DNA of 36,542 bases from an uncultured Lachnospiraceae bacterium (GTDB lineage: Bacteria > Bacillota > Clostridia > Lachnospirales > Lachnospiraceae), in assembly GCA_947628045.1 (NCBI GenBank), contig CANQYP010000006.1, positions 1 to 36,542 on the forward strand, read 5' to 3'. How positions within the stretch are numbered: position 1 is the first letter of the stretch; every line of letters starts with the position of its first letter. The translations under genes and the position numbers were made by a program. The notes beneath the pieces were generated by a model. That model saw nothing but the letters and a program-made list of their open reading frames with translations. It ran no database searches and had not been told where the DNA came from. This document shows, in pieces, positions 1 through 6,862 of the stretch.

Positions 1-846
1 GTACGCCTCGATCGCGTCCATGTTGCCGATGCGGTCCGCGTACTTGTCGATCAGCGGATGCTCCGGAGCGATGACCATGAATGTGACGCCGAACAGCGTG
101 TCCGGGCGCGTCGTGTAGATCTCCAGCTTTTCGCCCGTCCCCTTCACGTCGAACCAGACGAACGCGCCAGTCGACTTGCCGATCCAGTTCTCCTGCTGCT
201 GCTTGACGTTCTTCGGGTAATCCACGTCCGCGAGTCCCTCGAGCAGCTTGTCCGCGTACTCTGTGATCTTCAGGTACCAGACCGTCTTCGACTTCTGCAC
301 GACGTCGCTGTGGCAGATGTCGCACTTGCCGCCCTGGCTGTCCTCGTTCGAGAGCACGACCTTGCAGCTCGGGCAGTAGTTCACGAGCGCCGTATCGCGG
401 AACACCAGCCCGTGCTCAAACATCTTCAGGAAAATGTACTGCGTCCATTTATAGTAATCCTCGTCCGTCGTGTCGATCACACGGCTCCAGTCGAAGGAAA
501 AGCCCACCTTCTTGAGCTGGTTGGAAAATTTCTCGATATTCTTGTCCGTGATGATGCGGGGGTGTGTCGACGTCTTGATCGCGTAGTTCTCCGTCGGGAG
601 CCCGAATGCATCGAACCCAATCGGAAACAGGACGTTGTAGCCCTGCATACGGCGCTTGCGCGCGACCACCTCGATGCTCGAATACGCCTTGATATGACCG
701 ACGTGCATGCCGGCTCCGCTCGGGTACGGGAACTCGACCAGCCCGTAGAATTTCGGACGCTCGTCAAAATCAGCCGCCTCAAATACCCGGCTCTCCTGCC
801 ATCTCTTCTGCCACTTCGGCTCGATCAGCTTGAAGTTATGTTTCAT
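1..846 (-). CDS. leuS: Leucyl-tRNA synthetase, N-terminal part (runs off the window)
   Basis: This is the first 282 codons of leucyl-tRNA synthetase, the cytoplasmic class I enzyme that charges tRNA-Leu. The product begins MKHNFKLIEPKWQKRWQ and carries the HIGH-type ATP-binding motif in the form MHVGHIKAYS near residue 50. It is followed by a GFDAFGLPTENYA stretch and a zinc-knuckle-like pair (CPSC near residue 155 and CDIC near 175). The start of the CP1 editing domain follows (TTRPDTLFGVTF). The ATG at 846 is preceded by AGGAGGAG about 7 bases upstream, which fixes the start. The KMSKS motif and anticodon domain lie outside the window. It has its own promoter and faces the same way as the MATE gene upstream. 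Confidence 0.97.
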   Translation of the reverse strand, partial: MKHNFKLIEPKWQKRWQESRVFEAADFDERPKFYGLVEFPYPSGAGMHVGHIKAYSSIEVVARKRRMQGYNVLFPIGFDAFGLPTENYAIKTSTHPRIITDKNIEKFSNQLKKVGFSFDWSRVIDTTDEDYYKWTQYIFLKMFEHGLVFRDTALVNYCPSCKVVLSNEDSQGGKCDICHSDVVQKSKTVWYLKITEYADKLLEGLADVDYPKNVKQQQENWIGKSTGAFVWFDVKGTGEKLEIYTTRPDTLFGVTFMVIAPEHPLIDKYADRIGNMDAIEAY

Positions 847-945
847 AATAGACTCCTCCTAATTGATAAGCTTATGCTTGAATCCTATACTCGCGGTCAC
901 GGCAGCGAATGCCTTGATCCCTGCTGTACCCATTACTGATGCATT

Positions 946-974
946 ATTATACAACCATTTCCCGCAAAAGTCCA
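946..974 (-). promoter_or_regulatory. Predicted sigma-A promoter for leuS
   Basis: On the minus strand a -35 box TGGACT (969-974) and a perfect -10 box TATAAT (946-951) are separated by 17 bases. Transcription would start near 939, giving a leader of about 92 bases before the leuS ATG. The position is between the MATE stop and leuS. Confidence 0.7.
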
Positions 975-1031
975 GTTACGCTTCATGTCGGACTGGGGCA
1001 ATTCCGCCCTCTCCCCAAACGAAACGTTTTT

Positions 1032-2408
1032 TCACCTGCCCGGCGTCCCGCGCAGACTCATTTTTCTTTCATACCTCCGGTACACCGCGAACGACAGCGC
1101 CACGGTCAGCACGTCCGCCGTCGCCTGTGACCAGACGATCCCGTTGATGCCGAGCAGCCGGTTCAGGAGGAACAGCATCGGGATATTGAACACCGCCCAG
1201 CGCATGACGCCGAGGAAGAGCGCGTACCCGCCCTTGCCGAACCCGTTGAACAGATATACATGGAAAAAGCTCAGGAACATCAGCGGCGTCGCGAGCACGC
1301 GAATGCGAAGGAACACCGTGCCGAGCGCCACGGTCTGAGCGTCCCCGATGAAGATATGCATGATCGGTCCGGCAAACAGCTCGTACAGCGCCACACTCAC
1401 CGCCGCGCAGACCAGCCCGAGTCTCATGGAATAGCGTTTCGTCTCGTTCATTCGCGCATAATTTTTCGCCGAATAGTTGTAGGCGATGATCGGCATCATG
1501 CCCTGGCAGATCCCGATGCCGACGTTCAGCGGCAGCCGCTCCACCTTCAGCACGATGCCGACGGCGGCGAGCGCGATGTCGTTGTAGCCGGACATCAGCC
1601 GGTCGATCACAATGTAGTCCAGGTCAAACAGCAGCGTGGCGATCGCCGAGGGCAGCCCGACGCCGAACACCTCCGCGACGCTTGTCCCCGCCGGGAACCG
1701 ATACGGCGGATACAGCCGCAGTACCGTGTCCCTGCGCATGCGGAACAGCACGAAGATAAAATAAGCGCAGGCAATGCAGTTGGACAGGCAGGTCGCCGCG
1801 CCCGCGCCGACGATCTCCATGCCGTCCGGCAGCAGCACGAACATAAACAGCGGATCCAGCGCGATGTTGATCAGTCCGCCCATCGTGATGCCGAACCCCG
1901 CCTTCTTCGACTCGCCGACGCTCCGGATCAGCATGGACAGCGTATTCGACAGCACCGTCGGCACGGCGCCGCAGACGATCACGAAGAACGCATAGCTGCT
2001 CGCATAGCGGTAGGTGTCCTCTCCCGCCCCGATCTGCTCCATCAGCGGGCGCATGAAGATCAGCACGCCAAGCGAGAACAGCGCGGACAGCGCCACGCTC
2101 AGGTAGACGCAAAAGCTGTAGACTCTCCCCGCCTCCTCCGGCTGCTTTCTGCCCAGCAGCCGCGAGATCAGCGCGCCTCCGCCCGCGCCCGCAAGCCCGG
2201 CAAGCGACGCCGTAATGTTGAAGATCGGCAGGATCAGCGAGGCTCCCGCCACCATGTACGGATCGTCGGTCCGCCCGATGTAAAACGTGTCCGCCATATT
2301 GTAGATCAGCACGATGAGCTGACTGATGATCGTCGGGACCGCCATCGTCCGCACCGCCTTTGCGACCGGCATCCGCTCAAAAATGTCTGTGTTGCTGTTT
2401 TTGTCCAT
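1032..2408 (-). CDS. MATE family multidrug/Na+ antiporter-type efflux transporter
   Basis: This 458-residue integral membrane protein belongs to the multidrug and toxic compound extrusion (MATE) family, which exports cationic compounds in exchange for Na+ or H+. The N-terminus is hydrophilic, and the stretch TIISQLIVLIYNMADTFYIG is the typical first MATE helix. About twelve hydrophobic segments are arranged as two MatE halves, roughly residues 20-180 and 245-410. The length matches the family (about 440-460). The substrate cannot be told from sequence. The gene is monocistronic or reads towards leuS, and it is divergent from carB. An AAGAAGG element 11 bases upstream of the ATG is a modest ribosome binding site. 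Confidence 0.93.
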   Translation of the reverse strand: MDKNSNTDIFERMPVAKAVRTMAVPTIISQLIVLIYNMADTFYIGRTDDPYMVAGASLILPIFNITASLAGLAGAGGGALISRLLGRKQPEEAGRVYSFCVYLSVALSALFSLGVLIFMRPLMEQIGAGEDTYRYASSYAFFVIVCGAVPTVLSNTLSMLIRSVGESKKAGFGITMGGLINIALDPLFMFVLLPDGMEIVGAGAATCLSNCIACAYFIFVLFRMRRDTVLRLYPPYRFPAGTSVAEVFGVGLPSAIATLLFDLDYIVIDRLMSGYNDIALAAVGIVLKVERLPLNVGIGICQGMMPIIAYNYSAKNYARMNETKRYSMRLGLVCAAVSVALYELFAGPIMHIFIGDAQTVALGTVFLRIRVLATPLMFLSFFHVYLFNGFGKGGYALFLGVMRWAVFNIPMLFLLNRLLGINGIVWSQATADVLTVALSFAVYRRYERKMSLRGTPGR

Positions 2409-2455
2409 GCTCTGCTGCCTTCTTTCGTCCTTTGTTCCTCTGCATCAATTTAGTT

Positions 2456-2484
2456 ATTTTCCCACAAGATAGGCAGACCGTCAA
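2456..2484 (-). promoter_or_regulatory. Possible promoter for the MATE gene
   Basis: On the minus strand TTGACG (2479-2484) lies 17 bases upstream of GAAAAT (2456-2461). The -35 box matches five of six consensus positions and the -10 only four. It sits back to back with the carB promoter in the divergent spacer. Confidence 0.4.
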
Positions 2485-2511
2485 GAAAATTATCGATTTC
2501 TCGAAAAGTCC

Positions 2512-2539
2512 TTGTGATTTCTCCGTTTTTCTATATAAT
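2512..2539 (+). promoter_or_regulatory. Predicted promoter for carB
   Basis: TTGTGA (2512-2517) and a perfect TATAAT (2534-2539) are separated by 16 bases. The predicted start near 2546 leaves a leader of only about 40 bases, too short for a PyrR-type attenuator or a riboswitch. An AGGAGG lies at 2571-2576. Confidence 0.65.
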
Positions 2540-2584
2540 GTATAGTTAGAATACCAAATCACACAACATCAGGAGGATACAGGA

Positions 2585-5500
2585 ATGCCAAAGAGAACAG
2601 ATATCCATAAGGTGCTTATCATCGGCTCCGGTCCCATCGTGATCGGTCAGGCATGTGAATTCGACTATTCCGGCACGCAGGCGTGCAAGGCGCTGCGCAA
2701 GCTGGGCTATGAGATCGTACTGGTGAACTCCAACCCTGCCACGATCATGACCGACCCCGAGATCGCGGACGTCACCTACATCGAGCCTTTGAACGTAGAT
2801 CGTCTGGAGCAGATCATTCAGAAGGAACGCCCGGACGCGCTGTTGCCGAACCTGGGCGGGCAGTCGGGTCTGAACCTGTGCGCGGAGCTGAACAAAGCCG
2901 GAATTCTGGACAAATACAATGTGAAGGTGATCGGCGTGCAGGTGGACGCGATCGAGCGCGGCGAGGACCGCATCGAGTTCAAGAACGCGATGAACGCCCT
3001 CGGCATCGAGATGGCGCGCAGCGAGGTCGCCTACAGCGTGGACGAGGCGCTCGCGATCGCGGACAAGCTGGGCTATCCGGTCGTTCTTCGCCCCGCCTAC
3101 ACGATGGGCGGCGCGGGCGGCGGTCTGGTCTACAACCGCGACGAATTGAAGGTGGTCTGCGCGCGCGGTCTGCAGGCGAGCCTTGTCGGGCAGGTGCTCG
3201 TCGAGGAATCCGTGCTCGGCTGGGAAGAGCTGGAGCTCGAGGTCGTGCGCGACACGGACAACAACATGATCACCGTCTGCTTTATCGAAAATATCGACCC
3301 GATGGGCGTCCACACGGGCGACTCCTTCTGTTCAGCCCCGATGCTCACGATCTCAGAGGAGACGCAGAAACGTCTGCAGGAGCAGGCGTACAAGATCGTC
3401 GAGTCCGTGCAGGTGATCGGCGGCACGAACGTACAGTTTGCGCACGATCCGAAGACCGACCGCATCGTCGTCATCGAGATCAACCCGCGCACCTCCCGCT
3501 CCTCGGCGCTTGCCTCCAAGGCGACCGGTTTCCCGATCGCGCTGGTCTCCGCGATGCTCGCCTCCGGGCTTACCCTGGCGGACATCCCCTGCGGCAAATA
3601 CGGGACGCTGGACAAATACGTGCCGGACGGCGATTATGTCGTGATCAAGTTCGCCCGCTGGGCGTTCGAGAAATTCAAGGGCGTCGAGGACAAGCTCGGC
3701 ACGCAGATGCGCGCGGTCGGCGAGGTCATGAGCATCGGCAAGACCTACAAAGAGGCGTTCCAGAAGGCGATCCGCAGTCTGGAGACCGGGCGCTACGGAC
3801 TCGGGCACGCGAAGGATTTTGACCGCCTTACGAAGGAACAGCTCCTGCAGAAACTGATCACGCCGTCCAGCGAACGCCACTTTGTGATGTACGAGGCGCT
3901 GCGCAAGGGCGCCACTGTGGACGAGATCCACGAGCTCACGCATGTGAAGAAATGGTTCATCGAGCAGATGAAGGAGCTGGTCGAGGAAGAGGAACTGCTG
4001 CTGCAGTCCAAGGGCTCCCTGCCCGCGGACGAGCTGCTGATCGCCGCCAAGAAGGACGGTTTCTCAGACAAGTATTTAAGCCAGCTGCTGGAGATCCCGG
4101 AGACGGATATCCGGGAGCGCCGCATCGCGCTCGGCGTCGAGGAGGCGTGGGAGGGCGTACACGTGAGCGGCACGCAGGATTCCGCCTACTACTACTCCAC
4201 CTACAATGCGCCGGACAAGAACCCGGTGAACACGGACAAGCCGAAGGTGATGATCCTCGGCGGCGGTCCGAACCGCATCGGGCAGGGCATTGAGTTCGAC
4301 TACTGCTGCGTGCACGCGTCGCTCGCCCTGAAAAAGCTCGGATTCGAGACGATCATCGTCAACTGCAACCCGGAGACGGTGTCCACCGACTACGACACCT
4401 CCGACAAGCTGTATTTTGAGCCGCTGACCCTGGAAGACGTGCTCAGCATCTACAAGAAAGAAAAACCGCTGGGCGTGATCGCGCAGTTCGGCGGGCAGAC
4501 GCCCCTGAACCTGGCGGCTGACCTGGAGAAAAACGGCGTGAAGATCCTCGGGACTTCCCCGTCTGTCATCGACCTGGCGGAGGACCGCGACCAGTTCCGC
4601 GCCATGATGGAAAAGCTGGACATTCCGATGCCGGAGTCCGGCATGGCGACCACCGTGGACGAGGCGCTCGCGATCGCCGCGAAGATCGGCTATCCGGTCA
4701 TGGTACGTCCGTCCTACGTACTCGGCGGACGCGGCATGGAGGTCGTCTACGACGACGAGAGCATGACCGAATATATGCAGGCTGCCGTGGGCGTGACCCC
4801 GGACCGCCCGATCCTGATCGACCGTTTCCTGAACCATGCGATGGAATGCGAGGCGGACGCGATCAGCGACGGAACGCATGCCTTTGTGCCCGCCGTCATG
4901 GAGCATATCGAGCTCGCCGGCGTCCACTCCGGCGACAGCGCCTGCATTATCCCGAGCGTCCATATCTCCGAGGAGAACGTGGCGACGATCAAGGAATACA
5001 CCCGCAGGATCGCGGAGGAGATGCATGTGCGCGGTCTGATGAACATGCAGTACGCGATCGAGAACGGCAGGGTTTTCGTGCTGGAGGCGAATCCGCGCGC
5101 GTCCCGCACCGTGCCGCTGGTATCGAAGGTCTGCAACATCCGCATGGTACCTCTGGCGACTGAGATCATCACCTCGGAGCTGACCGGGCGTCCGTCGCCC
5201 GTACCCGCTCTGAAGGAACAGGAGATCCCGAATTACGGCGTCAAAGAGGCGGTATTCCCCTTCAATATGTTCCAGGAGGTCGACCCGATCCTCGGACCGG
5301 AGATGCGTTCCACCGGCGAGGTGCTCGGACTTTCGCGCTCCTATGGCGAGGCATACTACAAGGCGCAGGAGGCGACGCAGTCCCGCCTGCCGCTTGAGGG
5401 GACCGTGCTGATCTCCGTGAACCGCAAGGACAAGGCGGAAGTCGTCGACGTCGCGCGAAAATTCGCGGAGTGTGGATTCCGCATCGTGGCGACCGGCACC

Positions 5501-5809
5501 ACCTGTGACCTCATCAATGAGGCGGGCATCGCGGCGGAGAAAGTGAAAAAACTCTACGAGGGACGCCCGAACATCTCCGACATGATCACGAACGGGCAGA
5601 TCGACCTGATCGTGAATTCCCCGGTCGGCAAAGACAGCGTGCACGACGACAGCTACCTGCGCAAAGCCGCGATCAAGGCGAAGGTGCCGTACCTCACCAC
5701 GATCGCCGCGGCGATGGCGTCGGCGGAAGGCATCTACTATGTGAAACACCACGGCAACAGCGAGGTGCGGTCGTTACAAGCGCTCCACAGCGAGATCCAC
5801 GACAAATAA
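2585..5809 (+). CDS. carB: Carbamoyl-phosphate synthase large subunit
   Basis: CarB makes carbamoyl phosphate from bicarbonate, ammonia supplied by the CarA glutaminase subunit, and two ATP; the product feeds pyrimidine and arginine synthesis. The 1074 residues match the usual length (about 1070). The two homologous halves are clear: N-terminal GSGPIVIGQACEFDYSGTQA and, near residue 556, GGGPNRIGQGIEFDYCCVHA. ATP-grasp domains fall at about 128-320 and 670-860, each with a glycine-rich loop (TMGGAGGG, VLGGRGME). A methylglyoxal-synthase-like allosteric domain occupies about 935-1074. The gene starts at ATG 2585 behind AGGAGG. No carA is adjacent: the upstream neighbour is a divergent MATE gene and the downstream gene is convergent. 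The partner subunit must be encoded elsewhere if the enzyme works as usual. Confidence 0.98.
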   Translation: MPKRTDIHKVLIIGSGPIVIGQACEFDYSGTQACKALRKLGYEIVLVNSNPATIMTDPEIADVTYIEPLNVDRLEQIIQKERPDALLPNLGGQSGLNLCAELNKAGILDKYNVKVIGVQVDAIERGEDRIEFKNAMNALGIEMARSEVAYSVDEALAIADKLGYPVVLRPAYTMGGAGGGLVYNRDELKVVCARGLQASLVGQVLVEESVLGWEELELEVVRDTDNNMITVCFIENIDPMGVHTGDSFCSAPMLTISEETQKRLQEQAYKIVESVQVIGGTNVQFAHDPKTDRIVVIEINPRTSRSSALASKATGFPIALVSAMLASGLTLADIPCGKYGTLDKYVPDGDYVVIKFARWAFEKFKGVEDKLGTQMRAVGEVMSIGKTYKEAFQKAIRSLETGRYGLGHAKDFDRLTKEQLLQKLITPSSERHFVMYEALRKGATVDEIHELTHVKKWFIEQMKELVEEEELLLQSKGSLPADELLIAAKKDGFSDKYLSQLLEIPETDIRERRIALGVEEAWEGVHVSGTQDSAYYYSTYNAPDKNPVNTDKPKVMILGGGPNRIGQGIEFDYCCVHASLALKKLGFETIIVNCNPETVSTDYDTSDKLYFEPLTLEDVLSIYKKEKPLGVIAQFGGQTPLNLAADLEKNGVKILGTSPSVIDLAEDRDQFRAMMEKLDIPMPESGMATTVDEALAIAAKIGYPVMVRPSYVLGGRGMEVVYDDESMTEYMQAAVGVTPDRPILIDRFLNHAMECEADAISDGTHAFVPAVMEHIELAGVHSGDSACIIPSVHISEENVATIKEYTRRIAEEMHVRGLMNMQYAIENGRVFVLEANPRASRTVPLVSKVCNIRMVPLATEIITSELTGRPSPVPALKEQEIPNYGVKEAVFPFNMFQEVDPILGPEMRSTGEVLGLSRSYGEAYYKAQEATQSRLPLEGTVLISVNRKDKAEVVDVARKFAECGFRIVATGTTCDLINEAGIAAEKVKKLYEGRPNISDMITNGQIDLIVNSPVGKDSVHDDSYLRKAAIKAKVPYLTTIAAAMASAEGIYYVKHHGNSEVRSLQALHSEIHDK

Positions 5810-5844
5810 AACGTTCCTTTCGGACAAGAAACATCAAAACACCA

Positions 5845-5892
5845 GGAACGCCGTACTGCCATTGATTTCATATACCGGCGGTACGGCGTTCC
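5845..5892 (-). terminator. Hairpin terminator overlapping the 3' end of the six-gene operon
   Basis: Arms GGAACGCCGTACTGCC (5845-5860) and GGCGGTACGGCGTTCC (5877-5892) pair over 16 positions with a single G-U and a 16-base loop. Read on the minus strand the stem is followed by TGGTGTTTTGATGTTTC, a weak U-tract. On the plus strand no U-tract follows, so it serves the minus operon best but may also block carB readthrough. The right arm and part of the loop lie inside the last codons of the gene ending at 5868. Confidence 0.7.
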
Positions 5893-6677
5893 ACATGAAA
5901 ACCAGCTTTCTCCAGGCTTTTCTGCGCTTTCTGCGCGTTCTGACCGCCCTGTATCTCCAATATCACGCGCCGGATTTCGCAGGGAAGTCCCAACTGCGCA
6001 AGCCAGCGCCTCATCTGGTCAGCGTCCATGTAGAGCCCGTCTTCCTCGACGATTCCCAGAAACTTGGCATCCTGAAATCGGCGGTCTCCTCTGTCTCCCG
6101 ACATATTGCCTGTCCCCCCATTGCCAATTGCATTGTCAATTTCTGTATCTACGCCGCCCCGCACCGCGAGACGGACAGCGAGGGAGTCGATTTGTTCTTT
6201 CAGGATCTTTGTCTGCCGCTCGGAGATCAGATTCCCGTATTCGTCCGACAGACTGCCCAAAAAATCCTGTCCGGCGATCAGCAACGGCTGCATTCCCGTC
6301 CGTCGCTCTCCTGCGCTTTTCAGGATCGTCAGCGGATATTCGGACAGCGCAGCGCCGTAAAGCTCTGTGTCCGCGTGATACCTGTCTATGCAAAGTTCCA
6401 CATCCGCGCCGTAGAGCGCCCACCGCCTGCGCAGTCCGGGGAACGCATCCATCTGCTCCAGAATTTCCGCGGAAAATGTTTCAAAGCGCCCTGTCCGCCG
6501 GAAGAGCCCGGACGCCGCGGACGTCCCTGTCTGCGCAGACGGCGCGGAAACCGTCAGCCGAAAAAGCGCCTGTTCCTGCCGCTCCGTCTGCCACAGCTGC
6601 AGCGACAGCCACCCGGCAAGCAGCAAAAGCCCGACCAACAGCGCCCGGATATACGTCAAATACGTCGACCTCTGCAT
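5868..6677 (-). CDS. Membrane-anchored protein of unknown function, last gene of the ABC/lipoprotein operon
   Basis: I do not recognise a family for this 269-residue protein. After MQRSTYLTYIR comes one hydrophobic segment (about residues 10-28, RALLVGLLLLAGWLSLQLW). The rest is hydrophilic and probably faces outward. The middle contains a structured-looking stretch (ADVELCIDRYHADTELYGAALSEYPL), a helix rich in Glu/Lys/Gln around residues 145-165, and a Gly/Asp/Asn-rich loop near 185. The layout recalls the extracellular part of permease-associated subunits, but that is only an impression. The ATG at 6677 follows GAAGGGG eight bases upstream. It is the last gene of the operon behind the CARDB-like gene and its stop lies in the terminator stem, so it probably acts with the ABC transporter. 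Confidence 0.75.
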   Translation of the reverse strand: MQRSTYLTYIRALLVGLLLLAGWLSLQLWQTERQEQALFRLTVSAPSAQTGTSAASGLFRRTGRFETFSAEILEQMDAFPGLRRRWALYGADVELCIDRYHADTELYGAALSEYPLTILKSAGERRTGMQPLLIAGQDFLGSLSDEYGNLISERQTKILKEQIDSLAVRLAVRGGVDTEIDNAIGNGGTGNMSGDRGDRRFQDAKFLGIVEEDGLYMDADQMRRWLAQLGLPCEIRRVILEIQGGQNAQKAQKSLEKAGFHVERRTAGI

Positions 6678-6710
6678 GAGTCATTCCCCTTCTTCCCAAG
6701 AATTTTTTCT

Positions 6711-6862
6711 CCCGCTATTTTTCGCGCATGACTTTCCGTTTCGGGAGACATGTTTTCTTCCCTTTCTTCCTATGAGTTTTTCTCCCGCTATTTTTCGCGC
6801 GTGATTTTCCGTTTCAGGAGACATGTTTTCTTCCCTTTCTTCCTATGAACTTCTCTCCCGCT
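6711..6862. repeat. 73-bp tandem duplication between two operon genes
   Basis: A unit beginning CCCGCTATTTTTCGCGC recurs at 6711 and 6784, and its first bases recur again at 6857, a constant period of 73 bp. The two full copies differ at only a few positions. The second copy runs into the last codons of the CARDB-like gene (stop at 6843). On the minus strand each copy carries a purine-rich, ribosome-site-like GGAAGAAAGGGAAG followed by ATG. A further degraded copy reaches towards 6690. Confidence 0.85.

Noticed and set aside
847-945. T-box riboswitch in the leuS leader (an ACCGCG stretch resembles the T-box core)
   Set aside because: The predicted leader is only about 92 bases, has no specifier stem or full T-box sequence, and no terminator/antiterminator pair.
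985-1031. Inverted repeats after the MATE gene as a strong terminator
   Set aside because: Only 4-5 bp stems (AAACG/CGTTT, GGGC/GCCC) were found, without a convincing stem plus U-tract on the minus strand.
4076-5752. Minus-strand open frame of 558 codons inside carB
   Set aside because: It is antisense to well-conserved carB sequence, and its composition is typical of a shadow frame.
6681-6824. A 47-codon small protein gene on the minus strand
   Set aside because: It consists almost wholly of two out-of-phase readings of the 73-bp repeat with Lys/Arg/Gly-rich low complexity. It is kept only as a finding to test.
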